Positions 1-6,047 of a stretch of 8,493 nt of DNA are shown here, in pieces. Below the pieces are notes generated by a model. It had not been told where the DNA came from. It saw only the letters and a program-made list of their open reading frames with translations, and searched no databases. This DNA is from Thermoplasmata archaeon. Its GTDB lineage: Archaea; Thermoplasmatota; E2; UBA9212. Location of the stretch: positions 1-8,493 of the forward strand of contig DUKC01000039.1 in assembly GCA_013329495.1 (NCBI GenBank), in the 5' to 3' direction. The translations under genes were made by a program, and so were the position numbers. How positions within the stretch are numbered: position 1 is the stretch's first letter; the number at the start of each line of letters is the position of its first letter.

Positions 1-201
1 TTCTAGAGTTTTTTTCGCTGGTACTTCAAACCAAAATTTTTATCTTCATTTCCCGACAAAATCGTCAAAAATATCTAGTATCGTTAGTAAAAGAGTGGTT
101 CAGTGACAAAAAAATTAAAGCCATTCCCAAATAAACAACGGTGGATGACAAGTTTACCAAAAAATTTTCCCAGTTGCATCTCACCCCTTAATTTACGCTC
201 C
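1..201. other. Non-coding stretch downstream of the MetE cluster
   Basis: No convincing gene is visible here. It is AT-rich with several homopolymer runs. A minus-strand 31-codon frame (179 down to 84) begins with ATG one base after a GGGGTGAG string, but the spacing is too short for a normal ribosome site and the peptide resembles nothing I recognise. The most likely content is the 3' untranslated region of the methionine cluster plus intergenic sequence. Confidence 0.6.
108..164 (-). terminator. T-tract terminator candidates for the metF-metE cluster
   Basis: On the minus strand, 38 nt after the stop of the catalytic MetE gene, a run of six T (164-159) follows four A, and a run of seven T follows at 114-108. 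Archaeal RNA polymerase terminates at oligo-T tracts without needing a hairpin, so these are reasonable ends for the transcript. Function is inferred from position and base composition only. Confidence 0.4.
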
Positions 202-1353
202 TCAAAATTCCTTTCTGGCCAATTCAGCTCCCAAAACTTCGTTTTTGAGTTTTGTAAAGCTTACTTCCCAGCTTCTGGTTCTTAATCCACAATCAGTGCT
301 TGGATTGACTCGTTCAGGGTCTCCAATTATCTCAGCTCCACGCAAGATTCTATCTCTAACCAGCTCTGGCGACTCAACGAAATTTGTGTGGACGTCTATC
401 ACACCCAATCCATACTTTTCCTTAAAACCATTTTCCTCAAATAGCTTAAGTATTTCATAACCAGCTCTTATCTCGCCATTCATACCAAGTCTTTTGCTGT
501 CTCTGTTTGCAAATTCCAAAGATATCTGGCTGCACTTCTTTAATGCTGGAACATATTGGGCTAATAGCCCATAATTGCTATAACAATTATGTAAACTGAA
601 CTTGCAATCAATACCTGCCACTGTTTCATTGAATCCTTCGACAAATAAATTCATTTCTTCCCCAGTGGGGTGAGTTGTTGCGGCTGGTTCGTCGAGCTGG
701 ATCCATCCGGCTCCTGCTTTGACAAGCTTCTTAATTTCCGGTCGGATGACCTCTTTAACCAGATCAAAAAGAAATTCTTTTCTGCCCTCAAATCTTTGGG
801 CCCTCAAATTGCTACTTCCTTTTTCCAAGGCTTTCCCGTAGTGCTCGTTAAAGGACCAATCAACCAATGTATAAGGGCCCGTAAATGGAATTTTGATTGG
901 TTTTCTCGCATGTTTCTTGGTGAATAAGAACTCATACAGATAAATTGGTTTTATCCAACGAGGTTTGCTTATGCAAGCTGCTTTATTAAAATAACGGTAG
1001 TCAAAAGACTTTACAAATCCCAAGAAGTTAAATCCTTCTACATTTCTTATCACCCATTCATACATCTCTTTTCTCCACTGTTCTCCATCAAACACAATAT
1101 CCAAGCCAGTCGCTTCGAACAACTTAATTGCATACAAAGCAGACCATTCAACTATTTTCTCTCTCTTTTTTGCTGAATCTTCTTCTTCTAGTAATTCACC
1201 TAGCTTGTTTAATTCTTCGAGTTCTAACTTTACTCCCCACGCCATAGCCTCTCTTCTATCCGCCTCAGTGATTATTTCTCCTTTTAGGCTCTTTATTCTC
1301 CACGTGGGCTTTGCTAAACTCCCTACTTCTTGAGTTGGAAACAGTTTATCCAA
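202..1353 (-). CDS. metE: Methionine synthase catalytic half (MetE C-terminal domain, zinc site intact)
   Basis: This is a cobalamin-independent methionine synthase catalytic barrel that transfers a methyl group to homocysteine in the cytoplasm. Numbered from the upstream GTG at 1362 (386 residues), it shows FPTQEVGS (8-15), the WIQLDEPA substrate motif (220-227), zinc ligands His258 and Cys260 in SLHNC, Glu283 in SLEFA, Cys358 in STDCGLRTR, and GVIDVHT (320-326). All four family zinc ligands are present. I prefer TTG at 1353: the GTG at 1362 lies inside GAGGTGATC, a near-perfect archaeal ribosome site, and TTG follows at proper spacing. With that start it overlaps the upstream MetE-N-like gene by 8 nt, implying translational coupling. 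The methyl donor could be methyl-tetrahydropterin, as the metF neighbour suggests, or a methyl-corrinoid, as in the short core-MetE families; sequence alone does not decide. Confidence 0.9.
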   Translation of the reverse strand: MDKLFPTQEVGSLAKPTWRIKSLKGEIITEADRREAMAWGVKLELEELNKLGELLEEEDSAKKREKIVEWSALYAIKLFEATGLDIVFDGEQWRKEMYEWVIRNVEGFNFLGFVKSFDYRYFNKAACISKPRWIKPIYLYEFLFTKKHARKPIKIPFTGPYTLVDWSFNEHYGKALEKGSSNLRAQRFEGRKEFLFDLVKEVIRPEIKKLVKAGAGWIQLDEPAATTHPTGEEMNLFVEGFNETVAGIDCKFSLHNCYSNYGLLAQYVPALKKCSQISLEFANRDSKRLGMNGEIRAGYEILKLFEENGFKEKYGLGVIDVHTNFVESPELVRDRILRGAEIIGDPERVNPSTDCGLRTRSWEVSFTKLKNEVLGAELARKEF

Positions 1354-2332
1354 GAAGATCACCTCTTAAAGCATTGACAACTTTAGAAACAGTATCAACT
1401 TTCCTTTCAGCCACCTTCCAGGGTAAAAAATCCAAATCAGTGTTTGGACAGATAAAAACCTCTTTTATTTTTGATGGATAGACAGATTCGATTAGATGCT
1501 TTGCTATTTTAGCCAACTCCGCTGAATTTTCTAAAACAGAGTTTCTTGAATCAACTAAGCCCAAAGCAATGCCCTTAGTAAATTCATACTTGCCCAATTC
1601 GCTTATGCTTGTTTCATACAGATCAAAGCCCAAATCATCCACAGGGAAATCCAAGGCTTCTGGCAGAATTTTCGCAAAATCTCCAAAGAAGGTTTGTAGT
1701 GAAGTCCTTACCTCTACCCCTTTAATCGCTTCTCTTAAAGCTTCTTTAACCCCCTCTAGCTCTTCTTTTTGAATGGGCCCTTTAAGTGGTCTATAGACAA
1801 GCGAGGGATCGCTCAATTGGACATAAGAAAAATCAGCTTCTGCTAGGTCTTTCATCCCCTCCCGCAATATTTTAGAATAACTAAACATCAACTCTGACTT
1901 ATTCCTATAATGTTTATTTTCTGAAAGCTGAGCAAAGGTGAACGGGGCTGGCAAAATTGCTTTCCATTCCACTTTTCTGGGGAGTTGATTCTTATGGGTA
2001 ATCCTTAGAGCTATCTTTTTATTACCTTTGAGCTCATTGACTATAATTGGTTTTCTGTAAAAAGTATTATTATCAAACCATCGAGTCAATGCTCCGACTT
2101 CAATTCCCCCCAATTCAGTCGTAAAAGGCCTCAACAAGTCGCTCCACCTCAGCATGCCATCTGCGACGTACCCGAACTTCTTTGAAACCTGTAATTTTAC
2201 CAACTCATCAGTTGCTCTAGCAAACTCTTTCTCCAAATCTGCTTCGTCTATTTTTCCCTTCTCAAAATTTATTGTAGCCTCTATTAACTCAGGAGATCTA
2301 GGAAATGATCCTGCAAGATATCCATCAATCAT
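1346..2332 (-). CDS. MetE N-terminal-half-like protein, zinc ligands lost
   Basis: This 328-residue protein is a paralogue of the next gene. Shared landmarks in order are GSFPRSPE (8-15), PAPFTFAQLS (128-137, matching GPYTLVDWS), YVQLSDP (170-176, matching WIQLDEP), SLQTF (211-215, matching SLHNC), GLVDSRN (258-264, matching GVIDVHT) and PNTDL (296-300, matching PSTDC). At the zinc positions it has Gln213, Phe215, Asp237 and Leu300 instead of His, Cys, Glu and Cys, so it cannot build the zinc site. This is the situation of the N-terminal barrel of full-length MetE, which helps bind the folate. It probably forms a complex with the catalytic half; the two together (about 714 residues) approach full-length MetE. 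ATG at 2332 follows GAGGT by 11 nt, with an in-frame stop 21 nt upstream. It lies 28 nt after metF. Confidence 0.82.
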   Translation of the reverse strand: MIDGYLAGSFPRSPELIEATINFEKGKIDEADLEKEFARATDELVKLQVSKKFGYVADGMLRWSDLLRPFTTELGGIEVGALTRWFDNNTFYRKPIIVNELKGNKKIALRITHKNQLPRKVEWKAILPAPFTFAQLSENKHYRNKSELMFSYSKILREGMKDLAEADFSYVQLSDPSLVYRPLKGPIQKEELEGVKEALREAIKGVEVRTSLQTFFGDFAKILPEALDFPVDDLGFDLYETSISELGKYEFTKGIALGLVDSRNSVLENSAELAKIAKHLIESVYPSKIKEVFICPNTDLDFLPWKVAERKVDTVSKVVNALRGDLLG

Positions 2333-2360
2333 GATTATATCAAACCTCTTCTAGAGTATT

Positions 2361-3254
2361 TTATCTTATCTCTTTAATAATTCTTTCTCCTAATAGGTCA
2401 TCGCCAAACGGCATTAGATGAAATCCAATTTTATATTTTGGGGTGAGCTCATTTTTGAGCTGCCCTGCCACTTCAAGACATAATTCTCGAGAGGTCTCTG
2501 CTATATCTGTACTTTTTACTAGCTTTTCCCTTATTTCAGCTGAAATTTTAAAAGATGGCATTTTCAAAATGTTTTCTAACGTTTTTCGTGAGGATATCGG
2601 ACTCAAACCAAATAAAATGGGTTTATTTAACTCGAAACCCTGGGCTTCGATCTGATTAAAGAAATTTATTACTTCTTCAGCGGAATAAATTATTTGGGAA
2701 AGAAAAAAGTCAAATCCCGCATCGACCTTTTTGGATAAAACATTTGTTTCATTTTTTCTCCCAAAAATGATCGCTCCTCCGACCAAAAAATCTGTTCTTT
2801 CACTCGATTCAAACTTTTCACCTGAAGGAGAAAGTCCTTCATTCATTAGCTTGATAATTTTACACAGTCCAATTGAGTTAACTTCTCTAACTTCTTTTTT
2901 TCCTTTGGACTCTGCTGCACGATCGCCGGTCGTAACAAAAAGGTTTCTAATCTCTAGCAAGTGAGCTCCTAAAATTTCAGATTGCAAGGCTAAGCTGTTT
3001 CGGTCCCTGCAGGTAAGATGTGGAATGACATCTATTTTTAATGATCTCTTTATAAGATGAGCATACGCAATCGGAGAAATTTTCAGGGTAGCAAGCGGAT
3101 TATCCGGGACAGTAATCGCGTCTATTTTATCTTTAAAACTCGATAACGAATCAATAAATGGATTGACCTTATAACCCCTAGGTGAATAAATCTCGTAGGT
3201 TATTGGTATCTCTTTTTCCTTTAGGATCTCTTTAAACTGTCTAATTACTTCCAT
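2361..3254 (-). CDS. metF: 5,10-methylenetetrahydrofolate reductase family protein
   Basis: This 297-residue MetF-family flavoprotein barrel would reduce methylene-tetrahydrofolate, or an archaeal pterin equivalent, to the methyl form used for methionine synthesis. Visible landmarks are the N-terminal Glu21 in TYEIYSPRG (position of the family's catalytic Glu), HLTCRDRN (79-86), TTGD (108-111, flavin-contacting region), AGFDFFLSQ (179-187) and a C-terminal GFHLMPFGDD (277-286). Length fits the single-domain prokaryotic enzyme of about 290-300 residues. It is the first gene of the metF-MetE cluster, and its product is the expected substrate of the next two. The ATG at 3254 has no ribosome site in front, and a TATA-like box lies so close that the mRNA would be leaderless or nearly so. 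The pterin (folate versus methanopterin type) and the electron donor cannot be read from the sequence. Confidence 0.85.
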   Translation of the reverse strand: MEVIRQFKEILKEKEIPITYEIYSPRGYKVNPFIDSLSSFKDKIDAITVPDNPLATLKISPIAYAHLIKRSLKIDVIPHLTCRDRNSLALQSEILGAHLLEIRNLFVTTGDRAAESKGKKEVREVNSIGLCKIIKLMNEGLSPSGEKFESSERTDFLVGGAIIFGRKNETNVLSKKVDAGFDFFLSQIIYSAEEVINFFNQIEAQGFELNKPILFGLSPISSRKTLENILKMPSFKISAEIREKLVKSTDIAETSRELCLEVAGQLKNELTPKYKIGFHLMPFGDDLLGERIIKEIR

Positions 3255-3282
3255 TTTTTATATCTTTAATAGAACGAGTCTT

Positions 3283-3290
3283 TTTAAATA
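3283..3290 (-). promoter_or_regulatory. TATA-like box of metF
   Basis: On the minus strand, TATTTAAA sits within AAAAATTATATTTAAAAAG about 29-36 nt upstream of the metF ATG. Placing transcription start about 26 nt beyond the box centre leaves a leader of only a few nucleotides. This agrees with the absence of a ribosome site before metF and suggests leaderless translation. Inference from position and composition. Confidence 0.5.
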
Positions 3291-3306
3291 TAATTTTTCT
3301 TGCCGC

Positions 3307-3431
3307 TCTAATTATTAAAAATGGATGACCGCGTTCTGTTACCTAATTCCTGCAAACCCACCATACAACCAATGGTATCACCACTTCTGCCAATAGGTCT
3401 ATTTTTGTTCTTTTATTGTATAATAATTAGA
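3307..3431 (-). repeat. 125-bp segment with 11-bp terminal inverted repeats (possible small RNA or MITE-like remnant)
   Basis: TCTAATTATTA (3307-3317) and TAATAATTAGA (3421-3431) are exact reverse complements that bracket an interior clearly richer in G and C than its flanks, between the end of ligA and the metF promoter. On the minus strand the interior can form a hairpin TACCAT/ATGGTG with a 7-nt loop (3377-3359), enclosed by ACCTA/TAGGT (3398-3394 with 3345-3341). A TATA-like stretch lies near 3410-3425 and a five-T run at 3321-3317. It could therefore be an independent small RNA, the 3' end of the ligA transcript, or a miniature inverted-repeat element. No flanking target-site duplication is visible. 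Strand is inferred. Confidence 0.4.
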
Positions 3432-3451
3432 TTAAAGGTTCTTCCCCCTCC

Positions 3452-5470
3452 TTACCTTACCCGTTCCAAAAATTCAGCCTCGTCTATTATCCTAATTCCA
3501 AGCTCCTTTGCCTTATCGTACTTTGATCCCGAACTTTCTCCTGTTACTACAAAATCTGTTCGCTTGCTCACGCTTGACGCCACACTTCCTCCCTGGGATT
3601 CGACCAACTTTTTAGCTTCACTCCTAGTGATCTTGGATAAGGCTCCAGTGAAAACGAAAGTTTTTCCTTCCAACTTTCTGCCTACCCTTCCCTCTGCAGG
3701 CCTTGCTTTTATCCCTAGTTTGAGCAATTCAGCTATTCCTTTCCTATTCTTTCCTTCTTTAAAGAAATCTACTACCTCCTTTGCTATCTCATTACCTATT
3801 TCTTTTATTTCCAACAGTTCTTCTTCACCAGCATCCATTATTCCCGGCACACTTCCAAATTTGTCTGCAAGAAGCTTTGCTACATGTTCTCCAACTTCTG
3901 GAATTCCAAGGGCATAGATGAATCGCGATAATTCTCTTTCTTTGCTTGCCTCGATGTTTTGTATTAAATTATCTGCTGATTTTTCTGCAAACCGTTCAAG
4001 ACTCACTAAATCTGATTTTTTCAAGTTGTAGATGTCGCTAATAGACTTTACAAGTTCGCTGTCTACCAGCTGATTTACAGTCTTTCTCCCGAGCCCATCT
4101 ATATCCATCGCTCCCTTTGAAGCAAAATGAGCTATACCTCTCCTTAGTTGTGCACTGCAAGATAGACCTCCTGTACACCTGTAATACGCACCTTCTTTAA
4201 TAACCTCTGAATTACAAATTGGACATCGTTCTGGAATGTGGAATTTTCGCTCCTTTCCAGTTCTTTTTGATTTTATCACTTCCATAACTTCTGGAATTAC
4301 GTCTCCTGCCCTCCCCACCCTCACAGTGTCTCCAATTTTAGCATCCATCTGATCTATGAAATCTTGGTTATGCAAGGTTGCTCTCGAAACCGTGACCCCA
4401 CTAACATCGACTGGTTTAAGCAGTGCAATAGGTGTTAAAGTTCCAGTTCGGCCAACCTGAACTATTATATCCATGATCTGGGTTTCTTCCTTTCTAGGCG
4501 GAAACTTATACGCTACCGACCATCTCGGGCTTCTCGCTTTGACTCCAAGCTTTTCTTCATAATCCAACCTGCTTACCTTGATAACTACTCCATCGATCTC
4601 AATAGGCAACTCATCTCTTTGTTTAGCCATTTGATCGTGATACTCTATGGCTTCTTCGATAGTGCTGCACAACCTTATCTGCGAATTTACTTTTAATCCC
4701 CATTTTGGTAGAGTTTGCAAAATTTCCCATTGCGACTCAAATTTTTTTCCTTTACACCCCATAACCCTATAAAAGAACATATCTAAAGACACTTTTGCAG
4801 TTTCTCTTGAATCTAAGTGGCGCAAAGATCCAGCAGCAGCATTTCTTGGATTTGCAAAAGGATTTTTCCCTCTTAATATTTTTTCTTTATTAAGCTCCTC
4901 AAAATCTTTTATGTTCAAAATTGCTTCTCCCCCCACAGCCAATAACCTTGGCGGCCTAATTTCAACATCTCTAAGCTTTAATGGAACTGCTCTAATAGTT
5001 TTGATATTTTCAGTTACATCTTCTCCATTTATTCCATCTCCTCGAGTTGATCCCCCAACAAGTCTTCCCTCCTTGTAGACTATTTCTACAGATAATCCAT
5101 CAAATTTTGGCTCTGCAACCCATTCAACTTGGGCTATACCAAGTTCTCTTTTAACCCTCTCATCAAATCTAAGAACTTCTTCTTGAGTTGCAGTATCTAT
5201 GCTCAGCATTGAAGTAGTATGCTTAACTGTCCTAAACTTTTCTAGTGGAGGCGCTCCAACTTTCTGGGTTGGAGAATCTGGAGTGAGAAATTCTGGAAAC
5301 TGCTCTTCCAATTTCTTGAGCTCTTCCATCAGTTTATCATAAGCCCCATCAGATATGACTGGCTTATCCAAGACATAATAAAGGTAATTGTGGTGTTCTA
5401 TTTTCATCCTTAACTTTTTTATCCTTTGCTTTGACTTTTTCCATTTTTCACTCCTATTCAATTTTTTCAC
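3452..5470 (-). CDS. ligA: NAD-dependent DNA ligase LigA
   Basis: A complete NAD-dependent DNA ligase of 672 residues (E. coli LigA has 671); it seals nicks using NAD+. Domains in order: NMN-binding domain Ia with HHNYLYYVLDKPVISDGAYD (26-45); nucleotidyltransferase with adenylated Lys122 in EPKFDGL (120-126), NPRNAAAGSLR (207-217), EIDGVVIKV (291-299) and YKFPP (321-325); OB fold; four-Cys zinc finger Cys416, Cys419, Cys432, Cys438; helix-hairpin-helix region (about 440-590); BRCT domain (about 598-672). Nothing essential is missing. It is last in the operon, 6 nt after the lipoprotein. The GTG at 5470 abuts AAAGGT, so this string is more likely the ribosome site for TTG at 5461; the difference is three residues. 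LigA is typical of bacteria and sporadic in archaea, where transfer is the usual explanation. Confidence 0.97.
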   Translation of the reverse strand: MKKLNRSEKWKKSKQRIKKLRMKIEHHNYLYYVLDKPVISDGAYDKLMEELKKLEEQFPEFLTPDSPTQKVGAPPLEKFRTVKHTTSMLSIDTATQEEVLRFDERVKRELGIAQVEWVAEPKFDGLSVEIVYKEGRLVGGSTRGDGINGEDVTENIKTIRAVPLKLRDVEIRPPRLLAVGGEAILNIKDFEELNKEKILRGKNPFANPRNAAAGSLRHLDSRETAKVSLDMFFYRVMGCKGKKFESQWEILQTLPKWGLKVNSQIRLCSTIEEAIEYHDQMAKQRDELPIEIDGVVIKVSRLDYEEKLGVKARSPRWSVAYKFPPRKEETQIMDIIVQVGRTGTLTPIALLKPVDVSGVTVSRATLHNQDFIDQMDAKIGDTVRVGRAGDVIPEVMEVIKSKRTGKERKFHIPERCPICNSEVIKEGAYYRCTGGLSCSAQLRRGIAHFASKGAMDIDGLGRKTVNQLVDSELVKSISDIYNLKKSDLVSLERFAEKSADNLIQNIEASKERELSRFIYALGIPEVGEHVAKLLADKFGSVPGIMDAGEEELLEIKEIGNEIAKEVVDFFKEGKNRKGIAELLKLGIKARPAEGRVGRKLEGKTFVFTGALSKITRSEAKKLVESQGGSVASSVSKRTDFVVTGESSGSKYDKAKELGIRIIDEAEFLERVR

Positions 5471-5476
5471 ACCTTT

Positions 5477-6037
5477 TCACAAGAACTCAACTGAATCTAA
5501 AATTTGGTAGCCTGTTTTACCTATCTCATCTTCTACAAACCAAAATTTGAATAACTTCTCATTGGAAACCACATATGTCCTAACATCTGTTTGATCGATA
5601 GTCCCTCTTATGGTATCGGCTTCCATTAACACTTTCAATTGCTTTCCAGGAATGCCATTTATTTTAACATCCTTTATCTCATCTGGTGGCCAATGCATTC
5701 CTTCTTTAAGATATGCTTCGAGGTCAAAGTCTCTCTTGACTTCCTTGCATTTCAAAGAGAAAACAACACCCGGCGTTTCGGGATAGATTGAAGTGAAATA
5801 TTTGAATTCTATGATGTTGGGGTTATAAGGGTGTGGCTCTACTTCCCACTTCTCTGGGTACCCTATTCTTATTCCAAAAGTTTCATTTTCGTACCATTTC
5901 CATCCTGAAGGAATCTCTGTTTTCCAGCGAAAGATTTTGGCTTTTTCTTCTTCAGATTCTTTTACACACCCTATCAAGATGAGCAGTAAAATCCCGATTA
6001 TGAAACTGCTCAGTAGGCAAATCTCTTTTTTATTCAT
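5477..6037 (-). CDS. Predicted lipoprotein, PsbP-like fold suspected
   Basis: This 186-residue protein starts with MNKKE, a hydrophobic stretch (about 7-22) and the lipobox LIGC with Cys24 as the lipidation site, then an acidic linker (27-31). It should be exported and anchored to the outer face of the cell membrane. The mature part contains FGIRIGYPEKWEVE (54-67) and ends in a strand-rich stretch around YVVSNEKLFKFWFVED and a final ILDSVEFL. This pattern is reminiscent of PsbP-like and DUF1795-like domains; I infer that from the motif pattern, and no catalytic residues are evident. ATG at 6037 has an AGGGA ribosome site overlapping the polX stop, 10 nt away, and the stop is 6 nt before ligA. 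It is thus locked between two DNA-repair genes, although a surface protein cannot act on chromosomal DNA. Confidence 0.8.
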   Translation of the reverse strand: MNKKEICLLSSFIIGILLLILIGCVKESEEEKAKIFRWKTEIPSGWKWYENETFGIRIGYPEKWEVEPHPYNPNIIEFKYFTSIYPETPGVVFSLKCKEVKRDFDLEAYLKEGMHWPPDEIKDVKINGIPGKQLKVLMEADTIRGTIDQTDVRTYVVSNEKLFKFWFVEDEIGKTGYQILDSVEFL

Positions 6038-6047
6038 TCTTCCCTTT

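Noticed and set aside
84..179. Minus-strand 31-codon frame after the MetE catalytic gene, preceded by GGGGTGAG
   Set aside because: Only one base separates the ribosome-site-like string from ATG, the peptide has no recognisable features, and the frame runs through the T-tracts expected to end the transcript.
245..460. Plus-strand open frames inside the methionine genes (also at 670, 1569, 2154, 2443 and 2731)
   Set aside because: All lie antisense to genes with clear family motifs and show no initiation signals or domains of their own.
202..2332. Frameshifted single full-length metE gene
   Set aside because: The downstream half has its own strong ribosome site and a standard MetE C-domain opening (FPTQEVGS), and the overlap is short and orderly, so two genes fit better than a sequencing error or broken gene.
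3323..3400. tRNA or known box C/D guide RNA in the ligA-metF gap
   Set aside because: No T-loop GTTCRA-type sequence or acceptor stem, and no matching C and D boxes on either strand; only a weak, generic structured-RNA possibility remains.
3321..3917. Plus-strand 198-codon open frame opposite the 3' part of ligA
   Set aside because: Most of it is antisense to well-conserved LigA BRCT and helix-hairpin-helix coding sequence; it is rich in Ser, Pro, Leu and Phe as expected of a shadow frame, has no ribosome site, and has no recognisable domain.
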